Part shown: positions 24,982 through 33,557 of the stretch, piece after piece
Layout: every line of letters starts with the position of its first letter
Numbering within the stretch: the first letter of the stretch is position 1
Origin: Pseudoflavonifractor sp. MSJ-37
Lineage (GTDB): Bacteria; Bacillota; Clostridia; Oscillospirales; Oscillospiraceae
Assembly: GCF_018917965.1 (NCBI RefSeq)
Contig: NZ_JAHLPP010000001.1
Coordinates: 248,001 to 312,000 of the forward strand
DNA length: 64,000 nt
Reading direction: 5' to 3'
The notes under the pieces: generated by a model
What the model saw: the letters and a program-made list of their open reading frames with translations, nothing else
The model's database searches: none
What the model was told of the DNA's origin: nothing
Position numbers and translations under genes: made by a program

Positions 24982-27201
24982 ATGAAGGCATATAGCCAGA
25001 TCGGAGAAAGTACCCCTATCCGGGACGCAGCTCTGAAAGTGACCGGCCGAAAGATGTACGTGGGGGACATGAAGCTCCATGGGATGCTGTATGGAGAGAT
25101 CGTGTTCAGCAAGGTGGCCCACGCCAAGATCCGCTCGATCGACACCAGCGCGGCCGAGGCTCTGCCCGGTGTGCGCGCGGTGGTCTGCTACAAGAACGCC
25201 CCCGACACCCTCTACAACAGCGCGGTCCGCTTCTATGAGCATCAGATCCCCGACACGGAGCGGATCTTCGACGACACCGTCCGCTTCGTGGGCGACCGTG
25301 TGGCGGCCGTGGCCGCCGATACCCCCGCGATCGCCAAGAAGGCGGCCGGACTCATCAAGGTGGAGTACGAGCCTCTGCCCGTCTATCTGGACCCTGAGGA
25401 GGCCATGAAGGAGGGCGCTTATCCCATCCACGGCGATAAGAACGCCATCACCACCATGGTCCATAACGCCGGCGATCTGGAAAAGGGTTTCGCGGAAGCC
25501 GACCAGATCTTCGAGGACCGTTATACCACTCAGCCCATCCATCACTGTGCCATCGAGCCCCATGTGACGCTGGCCGACTATGACTTCACCGGCAAGCTCA
25601 CCGTCTATACGTCCTGCCAGAACACCTTCGGCTACCGCATCATCCTCAGCCGGATCTTCAAGATGCCCATGAGCAAGATCCGGGTGGTCACGCCCGCCAT
25701 CGGCGGCGCCTTCGGCGGTAAGCTGGAGATGACCATCGAGCCTGTGGCGGCCCTGCTGTCCATGAAGGCTGGCCGTCCGGTGAAGCTGGCCCTCTCCCGT
25801 CAGGCCTGCATCGACTCCACCCGGACCCGCCATGCCTCTGTGGTGTATCTGAAGACCGGCGTGAAGAACGACGGTACCATCGTGGCCCAGGACGTGCGCA
25901 TCATCACCAATACGGGCGCTTATGCCACCAGCGCCCTGAACGTGCTGGGCGCCCTGAGCCATAAGGTGTTCAAGGTCTACAAGATCCCCAATATGCGCTT
26001 CACCGGCATCCCCGTGTACACCAACACGCCCATCGCCGGCGCCATGCGCGGCTACGGCTCTCCTCAGGCCTTCTTCGGCCAGCAGCGCCAGTTCCAGAAG
26101 ATCGCCAAGGCTCTGGGCATGTCTGTGGTCGACCTCCAGATGAAGAACCTGGTGGATCCCGAGGACTCCGATCCCATGGGCTTCAAGCTGGGCAACCCCC
26201 GTCCTAAGGACTGTGTCCGCCGGGGCGTGGAGCTCATGGAGAACTGGAAGCCTCTGGACGACGAGGGCGGCAAGTACGCCATCGGCGTGGGCATGGCCGT
26301 GGGCGCGCACGGCTGCGGCTGCTTCGGCGCCCACCGGGACCAAGCCGCCGTCATGATCAAGATGAACGAGGACGGCACCCTGACCTACTTCACCGGCACC
26401 CATGATATGGGCAATGGCTCCGTCACCGCCCAGACACAGGTCATCTCCAATACCCTGAAGCTCCCTCTGGCCTCAATCACCACGATGGAGGCCGACACCG
26501 ATGCCTGCCCCTGGCAGCTGGGCGACTATTCCAGCCACGGCATCTTCGTGGTGGCCAGCGCGGCCAAAAAGTGCGCCGAGTCCGTGGCGGCCGATTTGAT
26601 CCACCAGGCCTCTCTCATGCTGTCCAAGCCGGAGGAGGACCTGGAGATCTGCGAAGAAGGCATCCGGGTGAAGAGCACCGGAGAGACCACCTCCCTCAGC
26701 GATGTGATCGTCTACTCCCAGGACAAGTCCCACCACGAGATCATCTGTCAGGAGACCTATCCCATGCCCAACGGCCCCAGCGCCTATGGCGCCCACTTTG
26801 CCCGGGTCAAGGTGGAGAAGACCACCGGCAAGGTCATCGCCACCGATTATGTGGCCGTCCACGACGTGGGCAAGGTCATCAACCGGATGGGCATCGAGGG
26901 CCAGCTCCAGGGCGGCATCCAGATGGGGCTGGGCTATGCTCTGTGCGAGGGCCTGAAGTTCGACGAGAACGGCCGGAACATCTACAACAACTTCCGGAAG
27001 TATAAGATGTTCACCGCCGACCAGATGCCCAGCATCCAGGTGGACTTCATCGAAGAGCTGGAGCCCAACGGACCCTATGGCGCCAAGAGCATCGGCGAGG
27101 CCGCGGTCGTGCCAGCCAATCCTGCGGTGATGAACGCCGTGTGCGATGCGCTTGGGAAGGAGATCGACGGCTCCCCCTATCGGGACTGGACGGGTGAATA
27201 A
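24982..27201 (+). CDS. Xanthine dehydrogenase-type molybdenum subunit 2
   Basis: A 739-residue molybdopterin-binding large subunit, paralogous to the ones at 19470 and 27217. Motifs: IGGAFGGKLE, GAMRGYGSPQ, GNGSVTAQTQ and GAKSIGEAAV near the end with the GE catalytic site. The second ATG (24982) is preferred because AGGAG lies 9 bases upstream; the first ATG touches it. No FAD or FeS subunit follows, so it must borrow those at 21807 and 22693 or pair with proteins outside the window. It is 15 bp from the next paralogue and co-transcribed with it. Substrate is unknown; purines, nicotinate or other N-heterocycles are possible. Confidence 0.9.
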   Translation: MKAYSQIGESTPIRDAALKVTGRKMYVGDMKLHGMLYGEIVFSKVAHAKIRSIDTSAAEALPGVRAVVCYKNAPDTLYNSAVRFYEHQIPDTERIFDDTVRFVGDRVAAVAADTPAIAKKAAGLIKVEYEPLPVYLDPEEAMKEGAYPIHGDKNAITTMVHNAGDLEKGFAEADQIFEDRYTTQPIHHCAIEPHVTLADYDFTGKLTVYTSCQNTFGYRIILSRIFKMPMSKIRVVTPAIGGAFGGKLEMTIEPVAALLSMKAGRPVKLALSRQACIDSTRTRHASVVYLKTGVKNDGTIVAQDVRIITNTGAYATSALNVLGALSHKVFKVYKIPNMRFTGIPVYTNTPIAGAMRGYGSPQAFFGQQRQFQKIAKALGMSVVDLQMKNLVDPEDSDPMGFKLGNPRPKDCVRRGVELMENWKPLDDEGGKYAIGVGMAVGAHGCGCFGAHRDQAAVMIKMNEDGTLTYFTGTHDMGNGSVTAQTQVISNTLKLPLASITTMEADTDACPWQLGDYSSHGIFVVASAAKKCAESVAADLIHQASLMLSKPEEDLEICEEGIRVKSTGETTSLSDVIVYSQDKSHHEIICQETYPMPNGPSAYGAHFARVKVEKTTGKVIATDYVAVHDVGKVINRMGIEGQLQGGIQMGLGYALCEGLKFDENGRNIYNNFRKYKMFTADQMPSIQVDFIEELEPNGPYGAKSIGEAAVVPANPAVMNAVCDALGKEIDGSPYRDWTGE

Positions 27202-27216
27202 GGAGGGCTCAGGAAC

Positions 27217-29472
27217 ATGGCTAATCATCGCAAAGATGTCTTTGCCAAAGTGACCGGCAAGGCCATCTACGCCAACGATATCAAGATGCCCGGCATGGTG
27301 TTCTGCAAGGTCGTGCGTTCTACCATCGCCAGCGGCAAGATCCTTTCTATCGACAGCTCTGAGGCGGAGAAGGTGCCCGGCGTGATCCGGATCATCACCG
27401 CCAAGGACATCCCAGGCATCCCCAACCAGCCTTGCGACCGGCCTGTCATCTGCGGCGACCGGGTGCGCTACATCGGTGATGCGGTGGCTCTGGTGGCCGC
27501 CGAGACCAAGGAGCAGGCCGAGGAGGCCGTCGCTCTGGTCAAGGTGGAGTACGAGCCCCTGCCCGCCAACTTCGACCCCATGCACGCGCTGGATGAGAAT
27601 GCCCCGCTGGTCCACGACAGCGGCAACACCATCTGCAAGTGGAGGACCTTCCGGGGCGACGCCGAGGGCACCTTCCCCAAGTGCGACCATGTGATCGAGC
27701 GGGACTATGTGACTTCCCGGGTCCAGCATGTCTGTATCGAGACCGAGGCGGCGGTGGCCTACACCGACCAGATCACTAACCAGATGATCGTCCGGTGCCC
27801 CGTGAACAGCCCCTTCGTGATCCGCAAGACTGTGGCTGAGACGCTGGGCGTGCCCTACACGCAGGTCCGGGTGGTCCTGGCGGTGATCGGCGCCTCCTTC
27901 GGCGGCAAGAACTACGACATCGCCATGGCCTCCAGCCGGGCGGCTCTGGTGAGCCATCTGCTGGGCTGCCCCTGCAAGGTCTATCTGACCCGCGAGGAGT
28001 CCATCATGGAGGGCACCAAGCGCCATCCCATCCACGCCCACTACAAGGTCGGCTTCAATGATGACGGCAAGCTCCAGGCCATGCAGGTCCGGCTCGTGCT
28101 GGACGGCGGCGCCTACAAGAGCAAGACCTTCCCAGTCACTACCCGGATGGCCATCGAGGCCGCCGGCCCCTATATCGTGCCCAATATCGACACCATCTCC
28201 ACCAGCGTATACACCAACAATGTGTACTCCGACGCCCTCCGGGGCTTCGGCTCCCCCCAGGTGGATTTCTGCTCCGAGTCCCTCATGGACGAGATCGCCA
28301 AGGAACTGGGCATGGACCCCGTGGAGCTACGCAAGCGCAATATGCTCTATGAGGGCTGTACCTCCACCACTGGCCAGCACATGACCAACGTGACGCTGGA
28401 CAAGTGCTGGGAGGCCCTGGACGGGGCCGCCAAGGTGGAGGAACGCCGGAAGCGCATCGCCGAGTACAACGCCTGCCACACCGGCACCAAGAAGGGCCTG
28501 GGCATCGCGTTCCTGCACCGGGGCGAGTCCTTCGGCGCCGCCGGCCAGGGCATCGACACCGCCAGCGGCATGATCGCCCTCCAGCCGGACGGCAGTGTCA
28601 TGGTGGCCTCTTCCATCGCCGAGGTGGGCCAGGGCGGCGCCAATATGCTGGTCAGCGTGGTCCACGAGACCCTGGGCGTGGACCGGGAGAAGATCCACCT
28701 GACCCCTGTGGATACCGGCTATCTCACCGATGCCGGCCCCACCGTGGCCACCCGCGGCACCGTCTTTTCCGGCGGAGCCGTCTGGAAGGCCTGCCTCAGT
28801 GTCCGGGAGAAGCTGACCGACTATGCCGAGAAGCGCCTGAACACCCGAGACCTCATCTTCGAGGACGAGTCCATCACCGATGCCAAGGACCCCGCCAACA
28901 CGGTGCCCCTGCTGACGGTCATCGGCGATGCGTTCAATAATTCCGACCATCTGAATTCCCTGGGCTACTTCGCCGCGCCTCCGTTCGACTATGACCGGAG
29001 CACCGGAGTGGGCGACGCCTACTGGTCCTGGGTCTACGGCGCCGCCGCCGCTGAGGTGACGGTGGACCTGAAGACCGGCTCCGTGTCGGTGGATGACTAC
29101 TTCGCCGTCCACGATGTGGGCCATGCCATGGACCCGGACGAGGTCGAGGGCCAGATCCGCGGCGGCGTGGCCATGGGCATCGGCTACGCCCTGACCGAGG
29201 AAGTGGATATGAAGGAAGGCCGCATCCGCAACCTGAACCTGGAGAACTACATCCTGCCCACCGCGCTGGATGTGCCCGACCAGATCCACGCCATCGCCCT
29301 GGAGATTCCCAGTGAGATCGGCCCTCTGGGGGCCAAGGGCCTCGGCGAGCCCGCCACCTGCAACGTGGCACCGGCCGTGGTGAACGCCATCGCCGATGCC
29401 TGTGGAAAGCGTATCCGGGAGCTCCCGGCCAATCTGGAGCGGATCCTCCTGGGCCACGCTATGAGCAAGTGA
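27217..29472 (+). CDS. Xanthine dehydrogenase-type molybdenum subunit 3
   Basis: A 751-residue third large subunit. Motifs are IGASFGGKNYD (the usual G-G is A-S here and the usual acidic residue after K is N), SDALRGFGSPQ (others have GAMRGY), GQGGANMLVSVVHE and GAKGLGEPAT with the GE catalytic site kept. Differences around the cofactor and substrate pocket suggest a different substrate from its two neighbours. AAGGAGGGCTCAGGAAC precedes the ATG. It is followed after 88 bp by the second amidohydrolase. Confidence 0.9.
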   Translation: MANHRKDVFAKVTGKAIYANDIKMPGMVFCKVVRSTIASGKILSIDSSEAEKVPGVIRIITAKDIPGIPNQPCDRPVICGDRVRYIGDAVALVAAETKEQAEEAVALVKVEYEPLPANFDPMHALDENAPLVHDSGNTICKWRTFRGDAEGTFPKCDHVIERDYVTSRVQHVCIETEAAVAYTDQITNQMIVRCPVNSPFVIRKTVAETLGVPYTQVRVVLAVIGASFGGKNYDIAMASSRAALVSHLLGCPCKVYLTREESIMEGTKRHPIHAHYKVGFNDDGKLQAMQVRLVLDGGAYKSKTFPVTTRMAIEAAGPYIVPNIDTISTSVYTNNVYSDALRGFGSPQVDFCSESLMDEIAKELGMDPVELRKRNMLYEGCTSTTGQHMTNVTLDKCWEALDGAAKVEERRKRIAEYNACHTGTKKGLGIAFLHRGESFGAAGQGIDTASGMIALQPDGSVMVASSIAEVGQGGANMLVSVVHETLGVDREKIHLTPVDTGYLTDAGPTVATRGTVFSGGAVWKACLSVREKLTDYAEKRLNTRDLIFEDESITDAKDPANTVPLLTVIGDAFNNSDHLNSLGYFAAPPFDYDRSTGVGDAYWSWVYGAAAAEVTVDLKTGSVSVDDYFAVHDVGHAMDPDEVEGQIRGGVAMGIGYALTEEVDMKEGRIRNLNLENYILPTALDVPDQIHAIALEIPSEIGPLGAKGLGEPATCNVAPAVVNAIADACGKRIRELPANLERILLGHAMSK

Positions 29473-29560
29473 TCCCTGCGTCTATGCATATCGGATAAAT
29501 GTTCCGCAAAGTAGACCAAAGATCAAATAGATCAAGAAGACAGGAAAGGAAATGATCCGT

Positions 29561-30910
29561 ATGAAGACTCTGTTCCGCAACCCCTGGATCGTGACCATGA
29601 ACGACGATTTCGGGATGATCCGCAATGGATTCGTCCTCATCACCGACGACAAGATTACGGAAGTTGGATCCGACCCCATGCGGATGGCTCAGCTCAGCAT
29701 CGAGGCTGACTCCGTCATCGACGCCGCTGATAAGATCTTGATGCCCGGCATGGTCAGCGCCCATACCCATCTGTTCCAGACCTTCATGCGCGGCCTGGCC
29801 GACGATCTGGAGCTGTATCCCTGGCTGTCCACTCAGGTGTGGCCCTTCTCCGAGCTGATGACCGAGGAGGACTTCTACTATGCCGGCCTGATCGGCTGCC
29901 TGGAGAACCTGAAGACCGGCGCCACCAGCTGCATCGACCAGCACTATATCTACACCTCTCTGAACAACGGCGACCATATCTTCGAGGCCATGCGGGATTC
30001 CGGCATCCGCGGCAATATGTGCCGCTGCTTCGCGAACATCGTGTATTACGAGAAGTTCCGCGAGGAGGATCAGGACCGCATCCTGAACGACATCAAGCGC
30101 CTGCACAGCGAGTGGGCCGGCAAGGAGAACGGCCGCCTGTCCCTGAGCATCGGGCCCCTGAACCCCTGGGGCGTCTCTCCCGACCTGTTCCAGAAGACCA
30201 AGCAGCTGTCCAAGGATCTGGGCGTGAAGTTCCAGGTCCACACCGCGGAAGATCAGGACGTGGTCACCAAGACCGCCGCGATGTACGACGGCATGCGCAA
30301 CCTGGAGTTCTTCGACTCTCTGGGCATCCTGGACGAGGACACCCAGCTGGCCCACGCCATCTGGCTGGACGATCACGAGATGGAGATCCTGGAGAAGCGC
30401 CGCTGCCAGCCTGTCCACTGCCCCGTGGCCAACGCCTACCTGGCCGACGGCGTGGCCCGCGTGCCTGAGATGCTGAAGATGGGCCTGCCCGTGGCTCTGG
30501 GCACCGACGGCCCCGGCAGCAACAACTCCCAGGATATGCTGGGCACCCTGAAGTACACCGCCCTCATGCACAAGAACCACAACCTGAACGCCCACATCAT
30601 CTCCAACCGGGACGTGCTGACCATGGCCACCCGCAACGGCGCCGTCGCCATGAGCATGGGCGGCCAGATGGGCCAGATCGCTGCCGGTCAGAAGGCCGAC
30701 ATCATCCTGGTCGACTGGAAGAAGCCCCACATCGCCCCTGTCCATCATCCCGAGTCCGCCCTAGTGAACAACGCCACCGGCAACGACGTGGATACCGTCA
30801 TGGTCAACGGTGAGATCGTGGTCCGCAACAAGAAGTCCACCAAGATCGACGAGGTCGCCCTCATCGACGAGTGCCAGAAGCGCATCGAGTACATCAAGAG
30901 CAAGATGTAA
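29561..30910 (+). CDS. SsnA/TrzA-type amidohydrolase, second of two
   Basis: A 449-residue amidohydrolase-superfamily deaminase or hydrolase. The metal site is SAHTHLFQTFMRG, with QVHTAED, LAHAIWLDDHE and GTDGPGSNNSQDM carrying the later His and Asp ligands. These resemble guanine deaminase, 8-oxoguanine deaminase and chlorohydrolases. The ATG at 29561 is preferred: GGAAAGGA lies 10 bases before it but only 1 base before an earlier in-frame ATG. It ends the catabolic block with a strong terminator. It is a paralogue, not a close copy, of the gene at 18068, so the two probably act on successive or alternative ring compounds. Confidence 0.88.
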   Translation: MKTLFRNPWIVTMNDDFGMIRNGFVLITDDKITEVGSDPMRMAQLSIEADSVIDAADKILMPGMVSAHTHLFQTFMRGLADDLELYPWLSTQVWPFSELMTEEDFYYAGLIGCLENLKTGATSCIDQHYIYTSLNNGDHIFEAMRDSGIRGNMCRCFANIVYYEKFREEDQDRILNDIKRLHSEWAGKENGRLSLSIGPLNPWGVSPDLFQKTKQLSKDLGVKFQVHTAEDQDVVTKTAAMYDGMRNLEFFDSLGILDEDTQLAHAIWLDDHEMEILEKRRCQPVHCPVANAYLADGVARVPEMLKMGLPVALGTDGPGSNNSQDMLGTLKYTALMHKNHNLNAHIISNRDVLTMATRNGAVAMSMGGQMGQIAAGQKADIILVDWKKPHIAPVHHPESALVNNATGNDVDTVMVNGEIVVRNKKSTKIDEVALIDECQKRIEYIKSKM

Positions 30911-30940
30911 GCGCTAAGATGTAAGATGTGACCGAAAAAG

Positions 30941-30982
30941 GACCCCGCCGGATGCCCGAAAGGGCGTCCGGCGGGGTCTTTT
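30941..30982. terminator. Bidirectional terminator
   Basis: GACCCCGCCGGATGCCC and GGGCGTCCGGCGGGGTC pair over 17 bp around a GAAA tetraloop with one G-T, followed by TTTT; a run of As before the stem gives a T-run on the other strand. It serves the amidohydrolase and the facing CoA-transferase. Confidence 0.9.
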
Positions 30983-31045
30983 CATCTGTGGGACAGGGAT
31001 CGTCGGGGGACTTCCACTATCCGCGCGCGGCGGTCAGCGTTCCGC

Positions 31046-32341
31046 TCACCACAGCATGAGCTCGTCGGCCTGCTTCCGCAGGTCGGCACGGAAGTCGGGG
31101 TGGGCGATCTGGATCAGGGCGTCCACCCGCTGGCGGATGGTCCGGTCCTTCAGCTTGGCGATGCCGTACTCCGTGACCACATAGTCCACGATGTTCCGGG
31201 AGATGGACACCACAGAGCCCGGCGTCAGGATGGGCTGGATCTTGGAGACCGTACCGTGCTTGGCGGTGGAGGCCACCGCCAGGATGCCCCGGCCGCCCTT
31301 GGAGTGGAAGGCGCCATAGGCGAAGTCGGTGGCGCCGCCGGTGCCGGAGAACTGCCGGGGGCCGATGCTCTCGGAGCAGACCTGACCGGTCAGGTCGATC
31401 TGGATGGCCGTGTTCACCGATACCATGTTGTCGTTCTGGGCGATGTTGAAGGGATCGTTGACCCAGGCCGCCCGGCGGAGCTCCACGGAGGTGTTCTCCG
31501 CCATATAGTCGTACAGGGCCTGATCGCCCCAGGCAAACGCGCCGATGGTCTTGCCGGGATTGAAGTTCTTCCGGGCGTTGGTGACCACGCCTGCCTGCAG
31601 GAGCTTGCCCATGGAGGAGGTCAGCATCTCCGTGTGGATGCCCAGATCCTGCTTGTCCATGAGGGCCTCGCCCACGGCGTTGGGCATCCCGCCGATGCCC
31701 AACTGGATGCAGTCGCCGTCGTGGATCAGGGAGACCACCTGCTCCGCGATCCGCTTCTCCACCTCGGAGGAGGGGGCGGCGGGAGCGTAGGGCAGGGGAG
31801 TGGCCGCCTCATAGATGTAGTCCGCCCGCTCGATGGGGATGGCGGTCTGGCCGAAGATGCGGGGGATATTGGGGTTGATCTCAAAGATGACCGTGTCCGC
31901 CGCGGCCATACACTCGGTGGTGCCCTGGAGGTCGAAGGACATATAGACCATGCCGTGCTCGTCCATCGGAGACACCGCCGCTACGAACACGTTGGGCCGC
32001 CGGGTCTCCACCATGGTCCGGCCCACGGAGTGGAGGTTCAGGGGCACCATGGAGTAGCGCTTGCTGGCATGGCCCGTCCGGCAGTTGTTGTTGTAGAAGA
32101 AGGTGATGATGTCGATGCTCCCCATCAGGGAGTCATCGGTCATGACCGGATAGTCCCCCATCATCAGCATGGTCCACAGATAGACATCCTCCACCCGGGG
32201 GGCGATGGTGTGCAGGCGCTTCAGAAACTGGGTGGGCTCGTTGCCGTAGATCGGCGTGGCGATCGTGTCACCGGACCGGATGAGGTCCAGCGCACCCTGG
32301 AGTGTTCCTGATTTGGACTGATAATATGCTTTGTGATCCAT
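31046..32341 (-). CDS. Acetyl-CoA hydrolase/transferase family acyl-CoA:acetate CoA-transferase
   Basis: A 431-residue CoA-transferase of the Cat1/4-hydroxybutyrate/butyryl-CoA type, which swaps CoA between acyl-CoA and acetate in fermentation. Visible features are LGIGGMPNAVGEAL (CoA binding) and SESIGPRQFSGTGGATDFAYGA, where the glutamate in SES lies in the active-site region, followed by GGRGILAVASTAKHG. Length matches butyryl-CoA:acetate CoA-transferases (about 440-450). Butyrate is a plausible product but the sequence alone cannot fix the substrate. AGGAGGACCATAC precedes the start on the minus strand. It is monocistronic, ending at the bidirectional terminator. Confidence 0.88.
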   Translation of the reverse strand: MDHKAYYQSKSGTLQGALDLIRSGDTIATPIYGNEPTQFLKRLHTIAPRVEDVYLWTMLMMGDYPVMTDDSLMGSIDIITFFYNNNCRTGHASKRYSMVPLNLHSVGRTMVETRRPNVFVAAVSPMDEHGMVYMSFDLQGTTECMAAADTVIFEINPNIPRIFGQTAIPIERADYIYEAATPLPYAPAAPSSEVEKRIAEQVVSLIHDGDCIQLGIGGMPNAVGEALMDKQDLGIHTEMLTSSMGKLLQAGVVTNARKNFNPGKTIGAFAWGDQALYDYMAENTSVELRRAAWVNDPFNIAQNDNMVSVNTAIQIDLTGQVCSESIGPRQFSGTGGATDFAYGAFHSKGGRGILAVASTAKHGTVSKIQPILTPGSVVSISRNIVDYVVTEYGIAKLKDRTIRQRVDALIQIAHPDFRADLRKQADELMLW

Positions 32342-32555
32342 GTATGGTCCTCCTGACTTGTCTCAAAACACAAATAACACCCCATATTGTACTCATCCAT
32401 CCCTGGTTTGTCAAAGGCATTTCTGCATTTGCGCGTCTGATTCTGTGAACTTTTTGTGACAAAAGCTGAGATATCGGCCATTTTACGGATGGGATGGAGC
32501 ATGTGTTGAAAAATTGGACATGGACCAGTCCGCTGTGTGCGGTCTGCGGGAGGGC

Positions 32556-32584
32556 TTGCCACCCGCCGCCGGGTGTGCTATGCT
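32556..32584 (+). promoter_or_regulatory. Promoter of the EamA transporter gene
   Basis: TTGCCA (32556-32561) and TATGCT (32579-32584) with a 17-bp spacer, 34 bp before the GTG start. Confidence 0.7.
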
Positions 32585-32618
32585 CCTATACAAGAACGAG
32601 AGAAAAGGAGTTGTTCCT

Positions 32619-33500
32619 GTGCAGACGAGATATAAGGGCATCCTCTGCATCCTGTCGGCGGCCTTCTTCTTCGCGCTGATGGGTCTGTGCGTGCGGATGT
32701 CCGGAGATGTGCCCTCCATCCAAAAGAGCTTCTTCCGCAATCTGGTGGCGGCTCTGGTGGCCCTGGCCCTCCTGTGGAAAGCCCGGCCCGCCATCCACCC
32801 GGACCGGACTGCCTGGTGGGAGCTGTTCTTCCGTTCCTTCTTCGGGACGCTGGGCATCTGGTGCAATTTCTACGCGGTGGACCATCTGGTCCTGGCGGAC
32901 GCCTCCATGCTGAACAAGATGTCCCCCTTTTTCGCGATCCTGTTCAGCTTTTTCCTGCTGAGAGAAAAGGTCTCCCTCTTCCAGGCGGGGGCGGTCATCG
33001 CGGCCTTCTGCGGATGCGTGATGATTGTGCGGCCCACAGGGCTGGTGACGGATCTGTTCCCCTCGCTGGTCGGACTCACCGGGGGCGCCTGTGCCGGTCT
33101 GGCCTATACGATGGTGCGGATGCTCAGCAAGCGGAAGGTCCCCGGGCCCTTCATCGTGTTCTTCTTCTCCGCCTTCTCCTGCGTGGCGGCGGCCCCGTGG
33201 CTCCTACTGGACTACCATCCCATGACCGGGGGCCAGCTCCTATGGCTCCTGCTGGCCGGTGCGGCGGCGGCCGGCGGACAGTTCTCCATCACAGCGGCCT
33301 ATTCCTTCGCCCCGGCCCGGGAGCTGTCGGTGTACGACTACGCTCAGGTGCTCTTCTCCGCTCTGCTGGGCTTCCTCTTCTTCCGGCAGGTCCCGGACCT
33401 GTGGAGCTGGGCGGGCTATGTCGTCATCTGCGGCGCGGCAGTGGCCATGTTCCTCTATACCCGGAGACATTCGGAGCCGGCGGACTCTGCCGCGAAATAG
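32619..33500 (+). CDS. EamA/DMT family transporter
   Basis: A 293-residue drug/metabolite transporter-type permease with ten hydrophobic segments in two EamA repeats, each of five helices. Examples are GILCILSAAFFFALMGLCV, SMLNKMSPFFAILFSFFLL (the classic first-repeat NKxSPxF region) and YDYAQVLFSALLGFLFF. The start is a GTG preceded by AAAAGGAG at 9 bases; an upstream in-frame ATG lies before the promoter boxes and is rejected. Substrate is unknown. It stands alone between its own promoter and a bidirectional terminator. Confidence 0.88.
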   Translation: MQTRYKGILCILSAAFFFALMGLCVRMSGDVPSIQKSFFRNLVAALVALALLWKARPAIHPDRTAWWELFFRSFFGTLGIWCNFYAVDHLVLADASMLNKMSPFFAILFSFFLLREKVSLFQAGAVIAAFCGCVMIVRPTGLVTDLFPSLVGLTGGACAGLAYTMVRMLSKRKVPGPFIVFFFSAFSCVAAAPWLLLDYHPMTGGQLLWLLLAGAAAAGGQFSITAAYSFAPARELSVYDYAQVLFSALLGFLFFRQVPDLWSWAGYVVICGAAVAMFLYTRRHSEPADSAAK

Positions 33501-33504
33501 GATA

Positions 33505-33551
33505 AAAAACGAGCTGTGGAAGCGTGATGGAACGCTTCTTCAGCTCGTTTT
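33505..33551. terminator. Bidirectional terminator
   Basis: AAAAACGAGCTG pairs with CAGCTCGTTTT, with an inner GAAGCGT/ACGCTTC stem. A-run before and T-run after fit termination of both the EamA gene and the facing P-type ATPase gene. Confidence 0.85.
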
Positions 33552-33557
33552 GGTGTC

